This document shows positions 48,536-58,747 of a stretch of 64,000 nucleotides of DNA, one piece after another (the stretch's first letter is position 1; each line of letters starts with the position of its first letter). Made by a program: the position numbers and the translations under genes. This DNA comes from Liolophura sinensis (Eukaryota; Mollusca; Polyplacophora; Chitonida; Chitonidae): contig NC_088301.1 of NCBI RefSeq assembly GCF_032854445.1, positions 28,692,402-28,756,401 of the forward strand, written 5' to 3'. The notes below the pieces were generated by a model, which did not search any database, was not told the DNA's origin, and was given only the letters and a program-made list of their open reading frames with translations.

Positions 48536-48830
48536 ATGTATGTAAGTACATATATGTATGTATGTTTTTGCTTGTCCTTTTACATCATGCATAGCAATTT
48601 TTCGGAGTCTTTAAGAGTGTGTATGTATATTGTGTCCTCTTGTGGCAGGCAAATCCATGAGCTGCCGTCACTGGAGTAACATGTCGAAGACACCAGATAT
48701 GTCACCCCACCAAGCCACAGTATACTGGCACCAAGCCACCAGTCCCAGTAACATTTTTAAAGTCTGTGAAATGACCCAAACCAGTCATAATCCCAGGTTT
48801 ACCGGCTTTGAGGCGGACGCTCTAACCAAT
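48536..48830 (-). mobile_element. SINE family 2 copy, diverged
   Basis: The plus strand reads a GTAT-rich tail complement, then GCAATTTTTCGGAGTCTTTA, TGTGTATGTATATTGTGTCC, CTTGTGGCAGGCAAATCCAT, GAAGACACCAGATATGTCAC, ACATTTTTAAAGTCTGTGAA and the reversed head TTTGAGGCGGACGCTCTAAC. The core is poorly preserved. It abuts a family-1 tail on its left with no unique sequence between. Confidence 0.85.
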
Positions 48831-50920
48831 ACAGTACAACAACAAAAAGAAAAGCTTTGCTTTCATACAGTTTTCAAACCATGATGTGCTTGTGCCCTAA
48901 ACTATATCAAGCCCATCCCTGCCAAAAACACATGTTCTATAAGGTTGAGAAATTGTTTCATCAAATTCATCAGTTGTTATTTTTTGCAATGATGTAATTT
49001 CTTGCTCATGGAAGAGATATAACTGTAAACATATATGTGTGAAAACCATCCTGTTCATCAGCAAACTGAATGGAGAAAAATCAATATGTTTGGATACAAT
49101 CCATGTATCAGCTTTCCAGTGCTGCTTAGCTGTATGGATAAGAAGTCAATTTCTACAGTTGTGAATCCATACCCAAATCTGCCAAATGGCTTTAACCCTG
49201 TCTTGCAATAAACTAAGGCATTGTTTCCTTTTTTCTTTTCTTCCCTTTTTTTCTTTGTCAGAAATTGTATGAATTCTGCAGTTAACCTGACCTTTACATG
49301 GGATGTAGAGAACAGTAAAGCAAGAAAACTGGGAAAAACAGAATGCAATATGGAGAAACATAGGTCGATAATATCCAGCAAGTAGGCTGCAGAGACAGTA
49401 GAAACCCTGAGTTGTCGCTTGTCTTTCCAACTCACTGTTGAATATCTAATTGACATCGTGGAATCGCCTGATGCAAGGTAATTGAGAGACATGGTCAGCA
49501 TGCTAAAGCCAAGATTCCAGCCTCTGGACTGAGGGAGCACGTATATAGGCAGGCCAGTGCCATAATAGGATCAATGTTAGCAAAGCAGTGGACTACAGCA
49601 TGCTCCCAACATAAGTGGTTTAGTCCTTGTCTGTCAAAAGCTTTAAACGCGGCCGTCACTCGGTGAGATCCGCTTGCGCACAAAGACTGAAGGTGGTGAT
49701 GATAGCGGCGCAATATTCTCTCCATATACAACTCACTTCTTACAGGAAATGGTGATCTGATTAGTTCGAGTCAATTTCTGGGAGTGCTCGGCAACGCACC
49801 GTTCTGTCATCTAATGTCCCCTAATGGAAAGTGGACAGTTCCTTTCCAAAAGCCCTGCAGAGTCATGACACTGACTTTTTCTACACATCTCTGAAAACTA
49901 TTCTGCTTTTAAAAACGTCTTTGACCTACCTTGGTAAAGATACTCTTTATGGACCTGTAATGGCTATGTCAATACAAGTTGCTTCCCGCCAGGAAATATA
50001 ATGCTGGCAACATTAAGGAGTACACACATGCATATCAGACAATTATCTGTGCTTATTTTACGTAATAGAGAAACAAATTTCATTATGACATTCAATATTA
50101 ATATAGCATTACTGATGAAGAAAACTACTCAAGGTCACATACTTCAAAGACAGATATTGTTTGGTTCTGATATGATGTCAACCTCCAAGCCATGCCAGAA
50201 ATGGCTGAAGCCTAGGACAACTTTCTTCATTACCTGCTTTCCGTGCCAAAAATCATATGGGCTCTGGTGGCTAAACTCTACAGGCAAAGAACACTGGAAG
50301 TATTGCAAAAACTGTACACAGACAATCTGGCTGACAAAAAATTTATGAAATGCTGGCGCTCATCAATGAAACTCTAGATCCGATAAAAAGGCATTCACTT
50401 CCTCCTGCAATAAATTGTGTTCATAGCATGAGCAATTCTTCACCAAAAATTTTTACGAACACTTGCCTTCAAATCTGGAATAGGCCGGCACTAGGGCCAC
50501 ATCAAGAATGGTGCACTGAAGTCTATGCCAACAGCCCTCGTTCCAAGTGACAGTATTCAGCTCACCAAGTGCTTGATGTCTTCAAAATTTTACAATACCT
50601 TTTTGCTATTGATTTGTATCAAGACTGAAATATCCTTCGCCTGCAACTAAATGAAAAATATTGCATTTTCAGAAAGTAGCCAGCAGTTTTAAGGAGCCAC
50701 AAATGAGAGCTAGGTGGTTGAAGTCAAATCCTTATTGATTTTCTTGCATGAAACGCAGAATGTATTTCCCCTGTCAGTCATTGAGTAGGTAATTATGTAA
50801 GAGCCTTATCACCTTTCTGTTTGACAGAGTAACTGTTTTGCAATCTAAAACACGGCATATTACTGAGTTAGGTGTTCAGGCTTATTCCAGATAAATTACC
50901 TACGCCACTGTAAACACAAG
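48831..50920. other. Non-coding stretch, no gene recognised
   Basis: Open frames at 49058-49540 (minus, 160 codons) and 50001-50348 (plus, 115 codons) are the longest outside the retroelement, but they show no domain and their composition follows the AT-rich DNA. Confidence 0.45.
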
Positions 50921-50925
50921 CTTCT

Positions 50926-51001
50926 AGCCATATTCAAGAATTTTTATCTCATACCATGGCCGTCAGTTCTATGGGTGGAGGAAACCACTGTGTCTGAGGT
51001 A
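50926..51001 (-). mobile_element. Degenerate Meta-type SINE core fragment
   Basis: AGCCATATTCAAGAATTTTT, ATCTCATACCATGGCCGTCA and GGGTGGAGGAAACCA follow the order of the SINE core and early body. It is closest to the fragment at 29186-29240. No head or tail is visible. Confidence 0.55.
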
Positions 51002-52156
51002 TAAAGTACAGACTTTTGGTAAGTTATATACTGATAAATTTGTACATGTATGTACAATAGACATGGACATCACATTGGTGAATCTGCTGCACTCACCAAA
51101 CTGGAGCTGTGCAGATAGCCATTTAAGAAGTCCCTAATGGTTCACAAGAAGCAGCATACGTAGGTTTTTTATATCCAACTATTAGCAGAGGGAAAAAGTA
51201 ATGTTCACCGACATTATCCTAGACATAATTTTGTATTGGGGAGACAGCTATTTGCCACTAACAACTTAAAGATTTGTCAGATATTACAAGAGGACACGAA
51301 TTACCTACATAGTATAAATCTGGGGAGTGAAGGGCAATCCCTCTTGGGGTGCGATTGGCAGTGAGCCAGCCAGTGCTTCCCAAGAGCACATCATTCACTT
51401 TTGTGTGCAGCAATAAATGTGTTAGGAACTAATAGGATGCTTTTCTTGGAAGCAGACAATCGATGGGAAGATAAATGTGAGTTATCAGGTCGGATGTGAA
51501 GGAGAAGCAGTTTTATGTCCAGCAGGTGTTATATGGGGTGGGCCAAAATACAAGAATGAAATACTTGTCTCACCACAGGCACAATGTATGATTATTAAAA
51601 ATCAGATTCTCTATGTGCATGGTTGTACAATAAATGGGGAAGATTAAAAGTGGGGAAAAAGTAGTGCCACAAGCAGTTAGCAGAACTTCAGGTTTGCTCA
51701 TCAAACACAGGCCACTTTCAAAACCACAGCAACATGTCATTAAACTAATACTGCAAGAACTCCAGCTATCTCAAGTCACCAGAGACCTGCTAGCCCAAAT
51801 TATTTTCAATAATCCCCGTAAAGAATGATGACAGTGTATAATGTTGGAGGAAGGCAAACAAGGATTGAAGTTTGAACACAGATTTCTGCTCACTAAGCCT
51901 TTCTCATTAACGACCGATCCTTCAACAGGTTTGTCAGCCCTAAAGACAACCAAATCTATGGCTCGCGACACATTTGAATTAATATCCGCTCCATAACCAA
52001 GCCAACTTGAATTCACACACCTTTCCCTCACACTGACGGAAACAGGCGATCCCAAAGATATCAGTCATCAGCACTGGAGCTGCAAAATCAACATGGCTAC
52101 TCTGAGATTGCATCAAAGTTTCATACGCAGCAATCACGCTCACAAGGAAATTAATC
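51002..52156. other. Non-coding stretch, no gene recognised
   Basis: No gene or repeat recognised. Two open frames on opposite strands near 51634-52055 overlap and lack domains. Confidence 0.4.
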
Positions 52157-52206
52157 ACAAATTCACACAAATTCACACAAATTAACACAAATTAACACAA
52201 ATTAAT
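52157..52206 (+). repeat. 10-bp tandem repeat, 5 units
   Basis: ACAAATTCAC x2 then ACAAATTAAC x2 and ACAAATTAAT. A clean pure-period decamer. Confidence 0.96.
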
Positions 52207-53243
52207 CTACGGGTACTAGGGAAAAGGTTCAAAGGTTTGAATGGGTAATGTGGCCAAACTCCAAACTTCCTGAACAAAAAGGCGAGAAGTTAAAATTTAA
52301 ATGTCAATAAGATATTAGAATAGATCATTTTAAAATGAGCGTACTGAATTTAAATGATGAGTTACACAAGGTATACACATAAGCTGAATTATGTTCCAAA
52401 TGTTCTAGCAGAAATGAGGTTTGCGATATAAGGTTTATAAAAAATTCTGACTATTCTACCTTGCTGTTAGTTGCTGTGTGCAAAAACGCTTAGAAAAATT
52501 CAGATACCCAGTAGTTTCTGAGAGTATGCGCACATGTTATTTTGTGTTGATAAGCCGAATCACTCACAAGACGAGTATGGAAGAACTCTGTACGGGTAAA
52601 ACTGTACAAAGGGTAACTACTTTTACCTGAAATACAATAATGTCGGTCACACAGAAAATTAAGTAATCTGTTCCAAACCAAAATCCAAGTTAGCTTGAGA
52701 AGTATATAGTTCTTTCACTAACTGAAATGCTTTCTTCGTCCCGATCAGAAAGTCAAGTGAAAGAAATTATTTTGTAAAACTTGTAATGAAAAAAAAAAAA
52801 TTCCTGGGCAATGGCCCCCGTTGCTTCATCCATATATATCTCTATGGTTTGACAACTACAGAAATACCGATGACCAAAACCATGTAACACATTCTCTTTC
52901 CATTAAAACTTTTATTTGAATTAACCTAGCGGTCAGCATGTGAAGGGGTTTAGTTTCGCTTTGATTTGTTTATATGGTTCATGATGCCAATTTTCTTTCA
53001 CTGATCTCTTTAATACTAATTGCTGGGATAAAGCAAGCCCTTCAAAGGCTCTTAATCCTGCTGAATATTTACTTACAACTGAAATATACATAAATGAAAG
53101 GGCAATGCTAAACACAAAGACCCTAAACAGACTTTCACTAAACCTAAAGCATGCTTAATTTGTGCATGGTTTTATGACATATGGCCATTACCCCTGAGAT
53201 GAAATTTGGACGATGATTTTCTTTATTCGGATTGTGTAATCAG
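52207..53243. other. Non-coding stretch, no gene recognised
   Basis: AT-rich sequence with an A-run near 52790; no gene signals recognised. Confidence 0.4.
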
Positions 53244-53257
53244 ATACCGTTGAACCT

Positions 53258-53515
53258 GGGGGCCTCCGTGGCTCAGTTGGTTAGCACGCTGGCACATCGT
53301 AATGACCCAGGAGTCTCTCACCAATGTGGTCGCTGTGAGTTCAAGTCCAGCTCATGCTGGCTTCCTCCCCGATCATAAGTGGGAAGGTCTGTCAGTAACC
53401 TGCGGATGGTCGTGGGTTTCCCCCGGGCTCTGCCCAGTTTCCTCCCACCATAATGCTGGCCGCCGTCGTATAAGTGAAATATTCTTGAGTACGGCGTAAA
53501 ACACCAATCAAATAA
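53258..53515 (+). mobile_element. SINE family 1, intact reference copy with 14-bp target duplication
   Basis: Bounded by ATACCGTTGAACCT at 53244-53257 and 53516-53529, which fixes a 258-bp unit. The 5' tRNA-like head starts GGGGCCTCCGTGGCTCAGTT. Box A is TGGCTCAGTTGG (53269-53280) and box B is GTTCAAGTCC (53339-53348), so it can drive RNA polymerase III. The body contains GGATGGTCGTGGGTTTCCCC and CTCTGCCCAGTTTCCTCCCA. The core contains CGCCGTCGTATAAGTGAAAT and ATTCTTGAGTACGGCG, whose CGCCGT and ACGGCG ends can pair. The tail is CAAATAAATA. Transposition would need a LINE reverse transcriptase in trans. The perfect duplication suggests a fairly recent insertion. Confidence 0.97.
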
Positions 53516-53529
53516 ATACCGTTGAACCT

Positions 53530-54323
53530 TATTTTGTACCTCAGCGAGTAAGAAACATGGCCCAGCAGCTTGGGGTAACACAACAAGTACCCGTAAACAC
53601 AAAACTGAATGAGAATACTTGTTTGACAATGGATCCGAATGCAATGTGTAATTAACAAAATCCTTACAATATTCAACTGTTAGGACTGTTTTCAAAAAAA
53701 AACCTAAATCAACAACCCCATTTGAGCTGGCACCACAAAGCATCAGCTTGTTTCATAAAACCTCTTCAAAGTCCTGTAATTTGACACTTTGTTGCAGCAA
53801 TGTATGGTATCTTTGACAGCTTTAGACGAGTTTTCCCACTGCTTAGGCTGCTAATCCACAGAGAGGAGAAAAGTGGTCGGAGATACTGGACGCATGGCAA
53901 AAACAAGACTGTAAATCATTTTCAGCCGGTACCACTGCCCAGTGTGATTGGTAATGGAAACTAAAGCGTGTTCTGTTTCACAATGTTGAGGTTATCAGAA
54001 TCAGCAACTCAGTACACTGTGAGTTTGAATTCTTAAGTTTCTCAACAGTTTCCCCAATATGACAGCATGAACTCAGCACATACATGTAATTCTACACAGC
54101 ACAAAAATCACCAACCACTTTGTTTTTGATGACTGTTGCTGAGTCATCAAAACTTATGTGTACAGTTTGAGCCAAGGATAATTTTGGCTAGTGTTTTAAA
54201 TCAATGCTATTACATACAGAGCACTTCTTTGTTCAGGCATTCAGCTGAACCTTAAACTATATAAAAATCCAGAATAGAAACAACTTCCATTCTCCCAATT
54301 GTTATAAACGTGTAGTATTTCAT
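53530..54323. other. Non-coding stretch, no gene recognised
   Basis: No gene or repeat recognised. A 141-codon minus-strand frame covering 53318-53743 is largely SINE sequence. Confidence 0.45.
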
Positions 54324-54348
54324 GGGGGGTGGGGGGGGGGGGGGGGGG
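54324..54348 (+). repeat. G6-T-G18 homopolymer tract
   Basis: A long G run with one T; a candidate G-quadruplex former. Confidence 0.96.
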
Positions 54349-55814
54349 TGATTGAAATTTCCGGGATTGTCAATACAGGGCAATAAAAGTTTGGTTGAGA
54401 GCTCTTTGTGATGTAACACATGGTGAGGTGATTAACCACATGGCTGCGTCTAACGCCGGCGAAAATGCTACCTGGTTAAACACACCAATAGTGTGGTGAT
54501 TCACAACCACTGTCATCCATGCAAACATTTTTGTCATCAGACCTTATCCTTGGTTATCAATAATGCATTTCTCTTCATTACTTGAGTGTTTTGCGCTGGC
54601 GTTTTCTGCAATGGTGTAAATAGCGTTTTGGTGATAATGAATGAAACAGTGGAGCACCCGAAGTCACACTTTCCTTCGTTTTTATTCTTACATTTACCTA
54701 TATGCACATTACAATCTAAGCTTTTCGCCAAACTAAAACTATAAATTCCAACATGAGAAATGAAACCACAAAAAGGTACATCGGGCTGGGAAAATGAAAG
54801 ACTTGAAATTGGTAGATATTTGACATCAAATCATGTTGATGTTGATTATGTTCTAGTTTAAAAGATCAATGCAATGTCAACTGCCATTATGTTTTTATTA
54901 ACATCATCAAACAGCTTCACATATATGTACATGAACTTTCAGTAAGTGTTATGATGAACACTAAACATCCAATCAACTGGGAATATTTTCCAAATGCCTT
55001 TTTATATTTTCAAAGTCTCCATACAGTTTACCAAAACAAATCTTAAGCCAACATACATAGTAGGTATAAACAGGTAAAGAAGATCAATATAATATGCATG
55101 GGTTTTTAAAGATCTAATATTCATACACAGAATACTACTGTATATGGCAGAATCAAACAGACAATGTAAGGTCAGGCCAGGCCAGAACAGGGGTTTTTCT
55201 TTCAGAGATAAGATCACAGGGCGCTGACTGAATGGTCAAACAGAATATGTACACCACGCCCGAGTACGGAGTGTATCAGACAATAATCCATCAAAGTTAA
55301 TCAATACCCGCATATCAGATAATCAACCTTCTACTAATAATTAAACCAATAAATATCCTTTCATGCGAGGAAAGATGATCCAGACAGTTTCAAAGTAAAA
55401 GCAGTTTAACTGACTGGATCCACTGATATACGAGCTTTGGCTTGTTGGCTATAGGCATCATACAGAATCTGTTTCAGATGGTACAACAAGACAGTGGTCA
55501 GGTGTAAAGATTCATCCATAATGAATCTCAAATATCCAATACAAAACTCATAGAGCAACAAAATTTCCATGAAACTTATTAAACAACCCAATTTTAATAT
55601 TCAAAATGGTGTGTTTACACAGCAGTATGTTACCCTCTGGCCTTCTCACATGCCTGAGAAACATAATAATGACTTTAAACAATAGATTTACTGCCCCAGC
55701 TCATATCCAGCCAGTCGCCAGGTACGGCTCATCCGGCGACGTTACAGATCGCTAACCCAAGTCTATCTGGCCTAAATAACCTGCGAATTTGTCTCAAAAC
55801 AATGTCATTTTTAG
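54349..55814. other. Non-coding stretch, no gene recognised
   Basis: AT-rich to 55,690, then a short CpG-containing stretch (about 55700-55790, GGTACGGCTCATCCGGCGAC) just before the candidate exon, which could be promoter or 5' UTR. Confidence 0.3.
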
Positions 55815-55973
55815 ATGGATTCTAGCTACACAGAAGCAAATATACAACCATATCAATTTGAACCCATAGAGGACGACACTGAAGTTTCGATTTATGATAC
55901 TGACATCCCTGGCCAGAATTCAGATTCCAAGTTTTTAGACACCTTTGTTCAACCGCACTGGCAATACCGACCA
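55815..55973 (+). other. Candidate first coding exon; N-terminus with PYxFEP motif
   Basis: An ATG (context TTTTTAGATGG, with the in-frame stop TAG directly before it) starts 53 codons that end at CGACCA followed by a donor-like GTAAGC. The peptide is acidic and contains IQPYQFEPIEDD near residues 10-21. From memory, PY-x-FEP followed by an acidic stretch is common at the start of invertebrate and fish proteins annotated as P2X purinoceptor 7-like zinc-binding proteins. That link is weak, and the diagnostic Cys-rich domain was not found downstream in this window. CpG-bearing sequence just upstream would suit a promoter. It may also be a chance frame. Confidence 0.3.
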
Positions 55974-56784
55974 GTAAGCTATAGCTTTATCCTGTGTTAC
56001 ACTGTACATTTCACGTGTTTATTTTAAGATTTAACATTTATTTACTATTCTTTCCCTCTGTTTTACAAAAACTATCATTCTATTCCAAAAGGGTTTCTAA
56101 ATTCATACCTTTACTGATAACTACCACTATATGTTACTGTCAGCATGAATACCTTATGCCTATATAAGGGTTTATAGTCGCGCAAAATATAAATACATGT
56201 ATGACATGGACACAGGTGTTAGTGTATAGAGATTTATCACCTTTCACTTTCCAGTTCAATTAACAGTATTTTATAACTAATGTGTGAAGGTGCTGTTGTG
56301 GAAATTCAGCTATATTCCTCTTGTAGCTTTCAGCAGTATAATATTGAGAGCAGATAAGGCTATTTATGGCGGGTACAAAATCCTTCCATCTTGTGCAGCA
56401 AATTTACGCCTTCCTGGGGGACAAATCATTTGGAAACTTTAAATAACTCCAGGGTTCTTCAATGAACTGTTTTTGCAGAACAGCAAACCATTTTATAGAG
56501 AAATTCAATAAGCTTGTTGTCACTCTTGTAGCTTTTTTAAGGGCTGAACTAGAGACGGAGCTCTCCAACGGTTAGACCAGTATGACGTATTTCGGCAGAG
56601 ACTACCGAGTGTTGGCGAAAAAAAATGCACATATACAGGGGCAACTAATTATGAATAAATAGTAAATCTGGGCACTAATCCCTTAACTTTCACATTGGCA
56701 GTCAGTCATATGAGCAGAGGAAACCAGAGTGCTTTTGGGCACCAGCCTCTGGCAATCTACTGACAAAGTTTCACACATTACCTT
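55974..56784. other. Non-coding stretch; possible SINE trace
   Basis: Mostly unique AT-rich sequence. At about 56698-56745, CAGTCATATGAGCAGAGGAA and ACCAGAGTGC faintly recall SINE core and body words, too little to assign. Confidence 0.35.
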
Positions 56785-56882
56785 ATTAGTTATATGATGG
56801 CCTTCTGTCGGGTATATGGGCAGAAATTTGGCTACGGTCAATATCTACCCAAGTATCCTGTGAAGGTCATCATATAGCCAAT
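56785..56882 (+). repeat. 98-nt imperfect hairpin, pre-miRNA-sized
   Basis: Arms ATATGATGGCCTTC (56792-56805) and GAAGGTCATCATAT (56862-56875) pair over 14 bp with one G:U. A 3-4 nt internal loop follows, then GGGTATATGGGCAGA pairs with TCTACCCAAGTATCC at 13 of 15 positions, closing a loop of about 19 nt. Six of seven further positions pair outside. The mismatches in DNA are partly G:T on this strand, so plus-strand RNA would fold slightly better. It may be a microRNA precursor-like hairpin or a tiny fold-back element. Confidence 0.6.
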
Positions 56883-57579
56883 TTATCACCATAAAGAGCA
56901 TTTTGGAGACTTAGAATTGAGGAAAACTGATGCTAACCAAGCCAGAGCGGCTGCTTACCCAGAGATGTATCCCTCTGCGTTTTTTTTTTTTTTCTGTGGA
57001 TTATAAAATAAAATCTTTACATTTCATGTCGGCACTGAACTTCAGAGCCTTCCGACTTCAAAAGAAGGTTGTAATCGATGTCATTTTCTATTGATATTAG
57101 TGTTCACGGACTGTGTCGTACAGTTATTAAACATCGGAGCTGTCATATGCTTCTGTCAGTCGCAGCTCAGCTAGATCATCATAGTCACTAATCAGCGGGT
57201 TTAGGTAAGTCAAGGTCAGGATTAGTGCTAATCAAATGAAATGCGCAAGGAAGATGAGATGACAGAACATTAGGATGGATGGAATTTTGGCAATTTTGAT
57301 ATCAGAAGAGAAGATGTTGATTTGGATAACAATGCGGATGGTACAGAACTCAGTAGGGGGAAATCTCGGCACTCAACACCCAGTCTTTGTCCATGTCAAA
57401 TTCTTTCGTTCACAACGAACACAGTGATGTTATCCACAGGCAGGGACGAAACTGACTGATTTGTGTCAGGACTGTGATTTAAAGGAGAAGCAAACATAAA
57501 AGTGATGCCAAAAATCAGATAAAAGAGTGTCAAAACTTATTTGCAAATATGATCTCTTATATTTTTTTGGATTTTTTTT
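56883..57579. other. Non-coding stretch between hairpin and fold-back element
   Basis: No gene recognised. T11-12 run near 56982. A plus-strand donor-like GTAAGTC at 57205 has no open exon upstream. Confidence 0.4.
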
Positions 57580-57977
57580 TTCAAAAGAAAAGGGCGTATA
57601 AAAATATTTTTATGGTGGGTATTTGGGACCAACTTTTGGTATTTATTGTTGATGCATAATAATGTTCTAAATAAAAATGTTATGCTTCGCTAATAAGTTT
57701 ATTTGAATGCAAATTTGTTGTTTGTATCGAAACATATGCATAATAACCTAAATTATGATAATATTTATGAACATATTAAAAATATAAATATCATACAAAT
57801 AGAGGTTTAATACATTTGTTAGCTGAAAAGAAGATATTCTACTGCAAAAATATTTATTAAACCTGTGCTACATCCTCATTTATTTATGACATTATTAAAC
57901 AAAGACTATAAATACCAAAAGGTGGTCCCAAATACATGTACCATACAAAAACTATTTTAAGTGCGTTTTTCTCCTTA
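57580..57977. mobile_element. Fold-back / MITE-like element with long inverted arms
   Basis: The outer inverted repeat GTATTTGGGACCA (57619) runs to 57645 and its complement lies at 57909-57935, 26 of 27 bases matching. Similarity then continues in register, with more differences, right to the centre: arms about 57594-57767 and 57785-57966, spacer about 17 bp. The interior is very AT-rich and codes for nothing. Such near-complete inverted repeats are typical of fold-back MITEs moved by a transposase in trans. The exact ends and any target duplication are unclear because the left flank is a T-run and purine-rich sequence. Confidence 0.8.
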
Positions 57978-58669
57978 ACAACTTTTCACAATCTTTCATC
58001 TGAACTTAGTCATTTTTATCTTTTCTCTACTTTTATTACATGCAGGAATGACGAAGACATTCGAAGGATAAAGTTTAGTTTTCAAGCCTTAAACTAAGCC
58101 AAAAGTGTCTTAGGAGGACTGGAGGAAAATCTTCAAAAGATTTCAACAGTCCTTTTCATCACAGATCAGAACAAAAATTATCGCAGCATGCTCTTTAAAT
58201 TTTTTTCATATTTCCGCAATAAGACTTAATCATTTTCCCACATTCTTTTTATTAGTGCAAAACAAAAAACGTTTCTTTTTTCCCCGACGTTGGCCATGAT
58301 CAAAGAAGACGAGAAGAAGTTTTGCTTTTTCTTTTTTTTTTTCAAGCAAAGTTGTCTCCCTTTTTCTTTACTTTTTGCATCTGCGCATCTCGCCTTGACT
58401 CCGGGGACATATCCGCGTGTGATGCCTATATGGAAACTGACGTACCCCTGGAGTCATATGTTCAGCATTTCAACCAGACAAGTCAATAGAATTTTCTCTG
58501 AATGGTGATGAATACTGATATGCACACCATTGGTGGAAGACAATTTATCTTTAATAACGTCTTTAATCAGAATGCACAAGTGGTCAGATACATGTAAGCA
58601 CAATTAACCACATACTGTAACAAAGACAGAAACCTATAAAGAATGAAAGCAGCGAATTATCTAGCAATT
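57978..58669. other. Non-coding stretch, no gene recognised
   Basis: T-rich runs near 58330. A short open frame at 58290-58508 has no domain. Confidence 0.4.
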
Positions 58670-58675
58670 CTCTGC

Positions 58676-58747
58676 CCAAGGTGAGAATTGAACCCACGCC
58701 AGTCCTGGTGTTTCCCAGCCACTTAAGCACTCAGCCACATCCAGCAC
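58676..58747 (-). other. tRNA-like relic (tRNA-Ser-like boxes)
   Basis: On the minus strand, GATGTGGCTGAGTGCTTAAG resembles box A of a class-II tRNA and GTGGGTTCAATTCTCAC forms a T arm with a 5-bp stem and 7-nt loop matching box B. The anticodon arm is irregular (CTGG, loop of six, CCAG), the acceptor stem does not pair, and no long variable arm is present. It is more likely a SINE head or tRNA pseudogene than a working tRNA. Confidence 0.45.

Noticed and set aside
49058-49540. 160-codon minus-strand open frame, the longest outside the retroelement
   Set aside because: No domain, a second overlapping frame is also open, and the content follows local AT/A-rich composition. No splice or promoter context.
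53318-53743. 141-codon minus-strand frame and overlapping frames
   Set aside because: Most of it is the family-1 SINE read backwards.
56698-56745. SINE-like words before the hairpin
   Set aside because: Too short and diverged to assign to a family.
57205-57212. Plus-strand donor-like GTAAGTC
   Set aside because: All three frames upstream contain stops within a few codons.
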